A stretch of DNA of 32,785 nucleotides from NCBI GenBank assembly GCA_031292305.1, contig JARLHJ010000002.1, positions 1-32,785 on the forward strand. Direction: 5' to 3'. The translations under genes and the position numbers were made by a program. Every line of letters starts with the position of its first letter. Positions within the stretch are counted from its first letter, which is position 1. Below are positions 9,145 to 16,473 of this stretch, in pieces. The stretch comes from Candidatus Babeliales bacterium (GTDB lineage: Bacteria; Babelota; Babeliae; Babelales; JABDEC01). Below the pieces are notes generated by a model. That model had not been told where the DNA came from and did not search any database. It saw nothing but the letters and a program-made list of their open reading frames with translations.

Positions 9145-9407
9145 GTGGCAAAAGCAATAGTTTTTTATTTAAATTAAGGTAGAAGTAAGAGCGTATTTAG
9201 TTATGCGTGTCGCATAATTGCAACGTTATTGTAAGACTTGTCTTGAGATTGGCAGCGCTGGGGAGAGTAGTGATTTCTATTTATTATATATATTTGTCGC
9301 ATAATAGTAGGGTTATATCAAAACTATCAAGTTGTTTTCGGGGTTTGGTTTTAGGATTTAACCAAGATTTATGAATTTGGAAAGGGGCTTTTAATCACGC
9401 CGTCTTC

Positions 9408-9449
9408 ACCCGAAGCCAATTTAATTTAGTGTTTTCATTGGCTTCGGGT
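9408..9449. repeat. 13-bp GC-rich inverted repeat
   Basis: ACCCGAAGCCAAT at 9408-9420 pairs perfectly with ATTGGCTTCGGGT at 9437-9449 around a 16-nt AT-rich loop. It is too far (about 250 nt) from the WD40 stop to be an obvious terminator and has no T-run on either side. It could be a structured RNA element or a dispersed palindromic repeat. Confidence 0.75.
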
Positions 9450-9542
9450 TCGACTTTGTGCAGGGGAAAATGAGAAATAAATGAAATTTTAGATATTATT
9501 AACTACAGATATGCTTATCCGGCTTTCAGGTTCGGCAAACTT

Positions 9543-9591
9543 ACCAATAAACGTCAATTAGATTTGTTGTAGTTTTCTAACCAATAAACGT
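9543..9591. repeat. 12-nt direct repeat pair
   Basis: ACCAATAAACGT occurs at 9543-9554 and 9580-9591, both followed by AATTA after zero or one base. The copies start 37 nt apart. No gene lies over them. Confidence 0.7.
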
Positions 9592-9698
9592 AATTATATA
9601 CATTGAAGGGCATGAAATTAAAGAAGGGGGATTTCATAAACGGGACTGAGAAGTTTTTTTGCTCTTCTGATTGTCATATTTAAGGCTTTGTATAAGGC

Positions 9699-11693
9699 TT
9701 AGTTCTTTAAAGACGAAGAGCCATTTGAGTTATTGCCCCAGATGATTACAGTATTGTCAGAGGATCCAGAAGCTAATTGCTTGCCATCTGGTGACCAAGC
9801 AATAGAATTAATTTTATCTTTATGTCCAAGTAACACGTTTAATACTTTTCCAGTATTTGCATCCCATAAACGAATTGTATTATCAAAAGATCCTGATGAA
9901 ATTAAATTTCCACAAGGAGAACAAGCTACAGATCTTACTTTGTCAATATGGCCTTCTAAAGCCATTGATTTTTCATTTGTAGATTCATCCCATATTATTA
10001 ACGTATTATCATCAGAGCCTGAAACAAATTTGTTGCTGTGTGGAATTTGGGCTAAGCAACAAATATTATTATTATGCCCGCCTAAAAACTCTACATTCTG
10101 GGATAAATTCTCTAGTTGGTCGGCAGCTTCGAAATATTTATGTTTAAAAAAATTAAGATTAAGTGTCTTTATCTCTTGGTTAAAGCCTGAAAAAATTAAC
10201 TTAGAATTATCGCTAGACCAAATAACAGAAAGAAGAGGATAAGCGCTATGAAACCAATTTAATAATTGTAATTCACATGACCATATTTTTAGTTTTTTAT
10301 TCCAATCAATTGAAGCAATTTGTAATCCATTAGGTGACCAAGCTACACAAGTAATTATTGCATTTAACACAGTATTTAATTCTTTTCCAGAATTTGCATC
10401 CCAAATTCTCATAGTTTTATCTGTTGAAGCAGAAACTAGTTTTGAACTATCTGGTGACCATGAAATAGTTTTAACTGTATCTGTATGGCCTAATAACTTT
10501 CTAATTTCTTTATGCGTTTGGGCATCCCAAATAATTATTGTGTTGTCTTGCGATGCGGATGCCAAAAATTTATTGTTTGGTGACCATGCTACAGTTGTCA
10601 CAGGTTCTTTATGTTCTGTTAAAATGTTTAAGCGCTGTTTTGAATTAATTTCAGATACTTTAACTGTTCTATCGTTTGAACCTGACAATATCTTTGTCCC
10701 ATCAGGGGACCAAGCAATGGATGTAACTGCTGCCTTGTGACTTTCAATTTTATTTAATTCAGAGCCTGTGTTTACATTCCAAATTCTTATAGTAGGATCA
10801 TTGATTTCACTAGCAGATGCAATTAATTCGCCCTTTGGTGACCAAGATATGCATTTAACAATGTCTGTATGTCCTGTTAGTTTCTTTAATACTTTTCTTG
10901 TATGAAAATCCCAGATTTCTATTTTATGATCGCTATCGCTTGATGCTAAAAGTTTGCTATCTGGTGACCAAGCTAATGAGGTTACTACATGCTTTGATTT
11001 TTCATAGTCGATATAAATTACTTCATATGTATGCATGTTCCAGATTGTTATGGTGCCATCTAGAGAACTAGATGCTAATTTAGTTTGATCAGGTGATAAA
11101 GCCAATGCTGTAATGGCATATCTTTTGCGAGCTTTTAAATCTTGTAGACTTTCAATGTCCTCATTTAATGTAATGATTTTTGTTGTTGTTTTCATATCCC
11201 AAACTACAATTGTTCCATTAAAAGAAGCAGAAATTAATTTTGTGCTATCTTTTGACCATACGACAGATTTAACAGCGTTTAAGGGGGAATGTGTATACAA
11301 AATTGGATTTTCTGAATGAATAAGAGTCGCTTCTTTAATTAATTTTTCATTACGTATTATTATTTTATTATCTTCTTGAGCAAATGCTATTTGTTTTCCA
11401 TCAGTGGACCAGGCTACAGAATATATTGCTTTTTGAAAGCCAATCACCTTGCCTAATTCATCTCCTGAAGTTGTATCCCAGGTGTGAATAGATCCATTAG
11501 ATCCAACGGAAACAGCTTTTGTATTGTCGGGTGACCAAGAAACAGATTTAATTCCCCTGGAATGGCCAGTAAATGCTTTGTATTCTGTAAAATCATACGC
11601 AGGATTTAACCAGGTATCATCAGCTTTTGCAGCTTGCGAGCAATTTAAAGGAAGGCAAAACATTAAAAAAAATATAAATATTATTTTTGGCAT
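9699..11693 (-). CDS. Exported double WD40 beta-propeller protein (second in operon)
   Basis: 664 aa, with a signal peptide MPKIIFIFFLMFCLPLNCSQAAKA. The ATG at 11693 is preceded by AAGGAGG (complement of 11701-11707) at ideal spacing. I count 14 WD40 repeats, each with a core like VxSIAWSPDGxxLASGSxDxTIxIWD, enough for two seven-bladed propellers filling nearly the whole mature protein; repeats 10-12 are the most degenerate. WD40 propellers are protein-binding scaffolds without catalysis. The gene lies 25 nt after a similar protein, so the two are cotranscribed. The export signal suggests an envelope or host-directed role, which is inference. Confidence 0.88.
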   Translation of the reverse strand: MPKIIFIFFLMFCLPLNCSQAAKADDTWLNPAYDFTEYKAFTGHSRGIKSVSWSPDNTKAVSVGSNGSIHTWDTTSGDELGKVIGFQKAIYSVAWSTDGKQIAFAQEDNKIIIRNEKLIKEATLIHSENPILYTHSPLNAVKSVVWSKDSTKLISASFNGTIVVWDMKTTTKIITLNEDIESLQDLKARKRYAITALALSPDQTKLASSSLDGTITIWNMHTYEVIYIDYEKSKHVVTSLAWSPDSKLLASSDSDHKIEIWDFHTRKVLKKLTGHTDIVKCISWSPKGELIASASEINDPTIRIWNVNTGSELNKIESHKAAVTSIAWSPDGTKILSGSNDRTVKVSEINSKQRLNILTEHKEPVTTVAWSPNNKFLASASQDNTIIIWDAQTHKEIRKLLGHTDTVKTISWSPDSSKLVSASTDKTMRIWDANSGKELNTVLNAIITCVAWSPNGLQIASIDWNKKLKIWSCELQLLNWFHSAYPLLSVIWSSDNSKLIFSGFNQEIKTLNLNFFKHKYFEAADQLENLSQNVEFLGGHNNNICCLAQIPHSNKFVSGSDDNTLIIWDESTNEKSMALEGHIDKVRSVACSPCGNLISSGSFDNTIRLWDANTGKVLNVLLGHKDKINSIAWSPDGKQLASGSSDNTVIIWGNNSNGSSSLKN

Positions 11694-11718
11694 GTTTTAT
11701 CCTCCTTGTTAAATCTTG

Positions 11719-13725
11719 TTATTTCCCAGCTTTACCAACTATTATTTGTTTATCATTTCCGCCTGAAATTAATGATTTGCTATCTGGTGACCAGGCAAGA
11801 GAATAAACTAAATCTGTATGTTTTTTTGCTGCATTAATTAATGAGCCGCTTTCAGCATCCCATAGTTTTATAGTGTTGTCATCGCTGCCTGAAGCTATTT
11901 TTTTTCCATCAGGTGACCAGGCAACGATATAAACATCTTGTTTGTGACCTTCTAATTCATTTAATAGATTGTTGGAATTTGTATCCCAAATTCTTATTTT
12001 GCCATCTTGACCAGCAGAAACAAGCTTTTCACCATTAGGTGAATATGAGATGGAAAACACAGCTCCATTGTGTGCATTTAAATAGGTAGGTATTTTAAAG
12101 TCTGTTTCTTTGTCCCACATTATGATGTTATTTTTTGTAGATGCAGCAATTTTTTTACCACAGGGTGAATAAGCAACAGAATAAATTAAACTGCCACTAT
12201 TTTCTAAGCTAGATAAAAATTGGCCTTCTTCAATATCCCAGACAAAAATTTCATTGTTATATGAGCCTGAAATTAGGTATTTACCATCCGGGGAAATTGA
12301 CAAAGATTTAATTGGGTTGTTATGTCCAGCCATGGTCTGCAATATGTCGCCTTGATTGTCCCAAATAATTATAGCATTATCTTCTGCTGCAGAAGCTAAT
12401 ATTCTACCTTTAGAAGACCATGCCAAGGCTGTAACGTTTTTAGAATGTCCTCTTAATGTTAATAAAATCCCATGATTTTCAAAATCATAAATTATGATTT
12501 CAGGATGAGATCTGGCTATTGCACAATGTTCATTAGTTAAAGTAACAATAGAGTTAATAATTTGATCTTCAATTTTGCTATTTGTAGGAGTTGCGTAGTT
12601 GGCTAGAGAATTTGATGCTGGAATGCTTGATGAATTTACATTTTGTAGCATTTCTAAGGAAACTGATTCTAAGTTAGATTTAGACTCTTCTTTAATAGGC
12701 ATAGCAGCTAATGAAGTTGATGAAACAGATAAAGCTGCCTGACAAGAACTTGGTTTCATGCCATATATTCTTATAGTTGGAGAGTCTATAGAACATGCAG
12801 CTAATTCTTTGCCACTTGGCGACCATTTCACACAAATAACGTGAGTATTAAAATCATTTAATTCTTTTAATAGTTTTCCTTGATGGTCCCAAATTGAGAT
12901 AGTATTATCAGTGGAAGTTGATGCAATAAGATTATATCTTGACCAAGAAATGCTAGTAACAACTTGATTTTGAGCTTTCCAATTAGCAGTTATTTTATTG
13001 TTTTTAACGTCCCAAATTCTTATAACCCCATCACGTGGACCTACTGCTAACTTTGTGCTGTCGGGTGACCAAGAGATAGACTTTATTATGCTGGAATCGC
13101 AAGTTAAAGTTCTCGATACTTCAAGGTTTTTTGCGTCTAAAATTTTTATTGAATCAGATATTGATCCAAATGCTATATGTTTATTATCAGGTGACCATGA
13201 TACACATAAAACACGACCTGAGTCTGAGTTGTCATGTAAGCTAGTTTGTGTTGCAGTAACAACATCCCATGTTCTCACTGTGCCATCAAAAGAACCTGAA
13301 ACCAGGCGGGTATTGTCTGTTGACCAGGACAAAGAACTTACGCCTTTGGTGTGACCGCTTAAGACTTTTGCATCATCTGTTTCTAGGGTATAAATTACTA
13401 TATCTTTCTCAAACCCAACCGCTAATCTTTCACCGTCATGTGACCAGGCGATTGAAAAAATCTCTTTGTCTTCCGGAGTATCTATTACGTGTTCAGCTAA
13501 GAGACCATCTAAGTTCCAGATAGATATTGTTTTATCTACAGAAATAGAAGCAATTTTGGTTTTGTCTGGTGACCAGCTAATTGACTTTACGCCTTTAACT
13601 TTGCTATTTAGTTCTTTTATTAGACTAAAGTTCTTAAAAGCTTGAGATTTGCTTGTTATAGTCGCTTCAGAGCTAAGTAAGCTAAATCCCATTGATAACA
13701 ACATGCCCATTATAAATTTATTCAT
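11719..13725 (-). CDS. Exported double WD40 beta-propeller protein (first in operon)
   Basis: Start taken at the ATG at 13725 (MNKFIMGMLLSMGFSLLSSEA, a signal peptide) with a weak GGCGG just upstream; an ATG 12 nt earlier (13737) would leave no ribosome-binding site. The product is 668 aa. Seven clear WD40 repeats cover about residues 40-325, a Ser/Asn-rich linker of about 55 residues follows, then seven more: one degenerate blade near HPEIIIYDFENHG and six good ones to the C terminus. That makes two seven-bladed propellers joined by a hinge. It is paralogous to the downstream gene in layout but not close in sequence. Binding partner unknown. Confidence 0.87.
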   Translation of the reverse strand: MNKFIMGMLLSMGFSLLSSEATITSKSQAFKNFSLIKELNSKVKGVKSISWSPDKTKIASISVDKTISIWNLDGLLAEHVIDTPEDKEIFSIAWSHDGERLAVGFEKDIVIYTLETDDAKVLSGHTKGVSSLSWSTDNTRLVSGSFDGTVRTWDVVTATQTSLHDNSDSGRVLCVSWSPDNKHIAFGSISDSIKILDAKNLEVSRTLTCDSSIIKSISWSPDSTKLAVGPRDGVIRIWDVKNNKITANWKAQNQVVTSISWSRYNLIASTSTDNTISIWDHQGKLLKELNDFNTHVICVKWSPSGKELAACSIDSPTIRIYGMKPSSCQAALSVSSTSLAAMPIKEESKSNLESVSLEMLQNVNSSSIPASNSLANYATPTNSKIEDQIINSIVTLTNEHCAIARSHPEIIIYDFENHGILLTLRGHSKNVTALAWSSKGRILASAAEDNAIIIWDNQGDILQTMAGHNNPIKSLSISPDGKYLISGSYNNEIFVWDIEEGQFLSSLENSGSLIYSVAYSPCGKKIAASTKNNIIMWDKETDFKIPTYLNAHNGAVFSISYSPNGEKLVSAGQDGKIRIWDTNSNNLLNELEGHKQDVYIVAWSPDGKKIASGSDDNTIKLWDAESGSLINAAKKHTDLVYSLAWSPDSKSLISGGNDKQIIVGKAGK

Positions 13726-13773
13726 AAAAACCGCCATTTGTATAATAATTGAAAAAATCAGATAATATTGCTA

Positions 13774-13801
13774 ATTGTAACAAAACTACAGATTTAATCA
13801 A
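13774..13801 (-). promoter_or_regulatory. Possible promoter of WD40 operon
   Basis: On the minus strand TTGATT (complement of 13796-13801), a 16-nt spacer and TACAAT (complement of 13774-13779). The predicted start lies about 40 nt upstream of the ATG at 13725. Confidence 0.45.
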
Positions 13802-13819
13802 ATGGATGTTTTTAAGGGA

Positions 13820-15199
13820 TTACGTTATTTTGGCGACTAGTTTGCACAGGGTAAGAAATAAAAGGGATGTTAGAATGTAAAACAATATGTGTTTAAGCTT
13901 TATTTTGTAGGGCAAGTTTACGCTTAGTATTAAATAACAGATCAGTCTTAATAATAAAAAGGATGATATTCTGATCGCTATTAAAACCCCTAAGATTTCT
14001 GAAAGTGACAATTGGGTCTTATCCAAGATTATATAAAATAATAATGCTGAAATACTATTAATGAACATTAAGTAATATGATTTTCCTTCAACTATAAGAT
14101 ATTGCTCATAAGTGATAAAGAAATTTTCAAATATAAGTAAAGCTAAGAATAGATAAATTGGCATCCAGTTCATATCAGATATTGCAATTTTATAAGAACT
14201 GAGAAATTTAAAGTTTATAATTAAAAAAATGATTATTGCGTAAAGTATATTATACAATTTGCTTGTTGATATATTAAGTGCTTGTCTTCTATCTGAAATC
14301 TGTAAAAACTTTACGTGTGTTAATAATGCTGCGCTGGTAATTCCAAATATGCGTTCCATTAATACTGTAATAAATACCGCTATGTTATTTGTTAATTTTA
14401 AAGTACTAATATGCTCTAGGCTGTATATGCTTGCAAGAAAAGGTATTATAAAATTGCCTGAAAAAAACATATGACTTATTTGGTTGATGTAAACGAAGAA
14501 CCGGTTAGATACTATGCTAGCAATAGCAATTTTGGGCGCAAGTTCTGTTTGTGATATAGTTTTGTAATAATTATAGGTGATTATTAATAGAAAGATATTA
14601 GAAATTAAAGACTCTAAAACAAAAGGGACTAAGATAGTAAGCAAGCTAATTTTAGCTGTAATTAAATAATATCCCCAAACGGTAGCAAAGTATAATATAA
14701 TAGCGCAAATTTCTATGCTAGTAGTTTGTTTGTTTAAAAACGCCAATTGGGCAAATGTTCTGAATGTTTTCTTTAAGCTTTCGCTTAAAAGCAACAAAGC
14801 TATAATTATCCAGATACTGCTTTCTAAGGTTGGACATTTAAAGTTCGATGAAAACAAGCAACTTATAGAATCTTTAAACATAACCCCAATTAAGCCAACA
14901 AAAACTAATAATATTACTTGCAAGAAGAGTTGTGATAAAAAATATTTCTTAAAATTAGCCTTGGTTTTAGTGTAGTCTACAAAAAAAGTTGCGAGTGATT
15001 TGTCTAGGCCAAGATTTAAAAAGACAATGGTAAGATATAATAATGAAAAAACAGTTCCAATTAAAGCGTAATTTAGCTTATCTACTGCAGAAAATAAAAA
15101 AATATGATGGGCAGTCAAAACAGCTTGATATACAACTGCTTCAATTGTGTTCCATTTTATAGAACGATTAAAAAGTTTATAGATGTTAATATTTATCAT
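13820..15199 (-). CDS. Polytopic membrane protein, oligosaccharide flippase-like
   Basis: 459 aa with about 12 hydrophobic helices spread over its whole length, and a cytoplasmic-looking start (NIYKLFNRSIKWNTIEAVVYQ) followed by alternating helices. Length, topology and the early motif LNLGLDKSLATFFVDY fit the Wzx/MATE-like polysaccharide export group (MurJ/Wzx superfamily), which flips lipid-linked sugars across the inner membrane. No residue-level signature proves this, and no glycosyltransferase lies nearby. The ATG at 15199 has no ribosome-binding site; a strong promoter ends only about 10 nt upstream, so the mRNA is probably leaderless. It is a single-gene unit between the WD40 operon and carD. 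Confidence 0.6.
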   Translation of the reverse strand: MININIYKLFNRSIKWNTIEAVVYQAVLTAHHIFLFSAVDKLNYALIGTVFSLLYLTIVFLNLGLDKSLATFFVDYTKTKANFKKYFLSQLFLQVILLVFVGLIGVMFKDSISCLFSSNFKCPTLESSIWIIIALLLLSESLKKTFRTFAQLAFLNKQTTSIEICAIILYFATVWGYYLITAKISLLTILVPFVLESLISNIFLLIITYNYYKTISQTELAPKIAIASIVSNRFFVYINQISHMFFSGNFIIPFLASIYSLEHISTLKLTNNIAVFITVLMERIFGITSAALLTHVKFLQISDRRQALNISTSKLYNILYAIIIFLIINFKFLSSYKIAISDMNWMPIYLFLALLIFENFFITYEQYLIVEGKSYYLMFINSISALLFYIILDKTQLSLSEILGVLIAIRISSFLLLRLICYLILSVNLPYKIKLKHILFYILTSLLFLTLCKLVAKIT

Positions 15200-15208
15200 G
15201 GTATTAGG

Positions 15209-15237
15209 ATTGTAGGTACTTTTTCTAATTTTGTAAA
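15209..15237 (-). promoter_or_regulatory. Strong promoter placing start at the flippase ATG
   Basis: On the minus strand TTTACA (complement of 15232-15237), exactly 17 nt, then TACAAT (complement of 15209-15214). Transcription would start near 15202, about 3 nt before the ATG at 15199, giving a leaderless mRNA. The absence of any Shine-Dalgarno sequence agrees. Confidence 0.65.
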
Positions 15238-15323
15238 TAAATCTTATTTTTTTAGGCTTAAAAGAAAGATGCCGTTACCATAAATTATAATCCCCAAAAT
15301 TGATAGATTTTTGATCTAAAAAG

Positions 15324-15351
15324 TTTCCAAAAATTTAATGTCTGCTATACT
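15324..15351 (+). promoter_or_regulatory. Extended -10 promoter of carD-like gene
   Basis: TTTCCA at 15324-15329, a 16-nt spacer and TATACT at 15346-15351, preceded by TGC to give an extended -10 (TGnTATACT). The start is expected near 15358, leaving a leader of about 50 nt that contains the hairpin at 15380-15407. Confidence 0.6.
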
Positions 15352-15379
15352 TGCATAGGTCTTGGTAAAGGCCTTAGAG

Positions 15380-15407
15380 GTCAACTCCGGTAAAAAGGAG
15401 TTGTGAC
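15380..15407 (+). promoter_or_regulatory. Hairpin sequestering the carD ribosome-binding site
   Basis: CAACTCC (15382-15388) pairs perfectly with GGAGTTG (15397-15403), and the stem can continue GT/AC past a 2-nt bulge (to 15380 and 15407). The loop is GGTAAAAA. The right arm contains the GGAG of the Shine-Dalgarno AAGGAG (15395-15400), whose start codon is the ATG at 15409. Folding would therefore hide the ribosome-binding site. Whether it responds to temperature, a protein or nothing cannot be told from sequence. Confidence 0.6.
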
Positions 15408-15408
15408 T

Positions 15409-15942
15409 ATGTACTTGCTTAATGAAAAAGTAGTTTATCCAGGTCATGGAGTTGCAAAAATAAACCGAATAATTGAAAAAATTATTTCTGGTAATTCAAC
15501 TATCTTTTATGAATTAAAATTTCTTAATAAAGAAATGACGATTCTAATTCCAACAGATAACATTGTGCCAACCGGTATTAGAAAATTAAGCTCAGAAGAA
15601 TGCATTGATGTTATATTCAAAGTATTAGCTGAGCCTGAAATTCATCTTCATAAAGAAGCTTGTAACACAAATTGGAATAAGCGTAGCAAACAATATCAAT
15701 TCAAGTTGCGCAGTGGCGACTTGCTTGAGATATCTAAAATTTATAAAGATTTACAATACATTGGACAGCATAAAGAATTATCTTTTGGGGAAAGAACGTT
15801 GTTATTGCAAATCGAAAACTTATTAGCTGAAGAAATTTCTTTAGTGAAAAATGTTATAGAACAACAGGCTGTTGAACAACTTAGATCATTCTTTGCAATT
15901 AATCATAAACCTAGTCATAATCAACCAAAAGCTTATATGTAA
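15409..15942 (+). CDS. CarD/CdnL-family RNA polymerase-binding regulator
   Basis: 177 aa. CarD/CdnL proteins bind the RNA polymerase beta subunit and stabilise the open complex, mainly at rRNA and other growth promoters. Residues 1-60 form the Tudor-like RNAP-interacting domain, with the hallmark KVVYPGHGV at 7-15; the rest is helical, with a conserved-type Trp at 89 (NTNWNKR) corresponding to the DNA-wedge Trp of mycobacterial CarD. The ATG at 15409 is 8 nt after AAGGAG; the GTG at 15403 is only 2 nt from it and unlikely. It is monocistronic, with a promoter, a leader hairpin and a terminator of its own. Family assignment is confident; target promoters are unknown. Confidence 0.88.
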   Translation: MYLLNEKVVYPGHGVAKINRIIEKIISGNSTIFYELKFLNKEMTILIPTDNIVPTGIRKLSSEECIDVIFKVLAEPEIHLHKEACNTNWNKRSKQYQFKLRSGDLLEISKIYKDLQYIGQHKELSFGERTLLLQIENLLAEEISLVKNVIEQQAVEQLRSFFAINHKPSHNQPKAYM

Positions 15943-15948
15943 TTAAAA

Positions 15949-15977
15949 AGGGGCAGAAATGCCCCTAATTTTTTTAT
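15949..15977. terminator. Bidirectional terminator after carD
   Basis: AGGGGCA (15949-15955), loop GAAA, TGCCCCT (15960-15966), then a T-rich run to 15977. An A-run precedes the stem, so it may also serve the convergent small gene ending at 15974, whose stop codon lies within the T-tract. Confidence 0.85.
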
Positions 15978-16366
15978 TTAACTACGTTAGCGGCCAATAC
16001 TAAGTTAGCTATTAAAGCTATTTTTGCAGTGGACCAAAAACCCACCTTTCCAAAAAATTTAATAATTGGTTGGTCGCCAAAAGAATATTTGTAAGCGATG
16101 TTATTACAAATAACTGAAGTTGCACTAAGAGCTATGCTTAATAGTTTTAAGCGATCTTGATTTGTGCATTTGGGATCATTAAGCACCAAAGTAGATAAAC
16201 CAAAAGAAGCGGCTTCTGTGAGCCCTATCCTAACATTGCCATATGATATTCCTGTCAGACCACTTATTCCCCAAGAGCTTTCTGCCTTAGATGGAGATGT
16301 TGAAATTAGAATTAAAACTAATATACAATTCATACTGAGCGAACGTAGTGAGCCGAACCTATTCAT
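15974..16366 (-). CDS. Small exported protein of unknown function
   Basis: 130 aa; no family recognised. The N terminus has a basic stretch (MNRFGSLRSLS) followed by a hydrophobic core (MNCILVLILISTSPSKA), a convincing Sec signal cut before ESS. The mature part has two further hydrophobic segments (LLSIALSATSVICNNIA and STAKIALIANLVLAANVV) and may be membrane-associated. The start at 16366 follows a weak GAAAG; an internal Met at residue 12 would give a shorter signal peptide but has no ribosome-binding site. The DNA for SLRSLS is a short GC-rich motif unlike its surroundings. The gene is divergent from miaA and ends in the carD terminator. Confidence 0.65.
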   Translation of the reverse strand: MNRFGSLRSLSMNCILVLILISTSPSKAESSWGISGLTGISYGNVRIGLTEAASFGLSTLVLNDPKCTNQDRLKLLSIALSATSVICNNIAYKYSFGDQPIIKFFGKVGFWSTAKIALIANLVLAANVVK

Positions 16367-16402
16367 AATATCTTTCGAAAAATTTTATTTTTTAAAGTAG
16401 TA

Positions 16403-16431
16403 ATTAACTCATAAAATACATTTCTAGTCAA
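16403..16431 (-). promoter_or_regulatory. Possible promoter of small exported gene
   Basis: On the minus strand TTGACT (complement of 16426-16431), a 17-nt spacer and GTTAAT (complement of 16403-16408). The leader would be about 30 nt. The region is shared back to back with the miaA start. Confidence 0.45.
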
Positions 16432-16438
16432 ATCGCTC

Positions 16439-16467
16439 TGGCTTAAGTAGGACAAAGCTGATAAAAT
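16439..16467 (+). promoter_or_regulatory. Possible promoter of the miaA operon
   Basis: TAAAAT at 16462-16467 lies 6 nt before the miaA ATG; a weak -35 (TGGCTT, 16439-16444) is 17 nt upstream. If used, the transcript would start at or next to the ATG, which agrees with the lack of a ribosome-binding site. The -35 is poor. Confidence 0.3.
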
Positions 16468-16473
16468 AAAAAC

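Larger units (their letters stand above)
9098..9698. other. 600-bp gene-free region with several short repeats
   Basis: It lies between the WD40 operon 3' end and the pentapeptide gene start. No reading frame with a plausible start and family match was seen on either strand. It contains a small palindrome (TTATGCG 9201-9207, CGCATAA 9211-9217), an 11-nt direct repeat TGTCGCATAAT at 9208 and 9295, a 13-bp GC-rich hairpin at 9408-9449, and a 12-nt direct repeat ACCAATAAACGT at 9543 and 9580. GC content is visibly higher than in the neighbouring genes in places. It may be a small RNA locus or decayed mobile DNA; it does not resemble tmRNA, RNase P RNA or SRP RNA. Confidence 0.6.

Noticed and set aside
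9201-9450. tRNA, tmRNA or RNase P RNA in the gene-free region
   Set aside because: A GGTTCGAC-like stretch near 9447 lacks a matching T-stem and acceptor stem, and no conserved core of the other RNAs is present.
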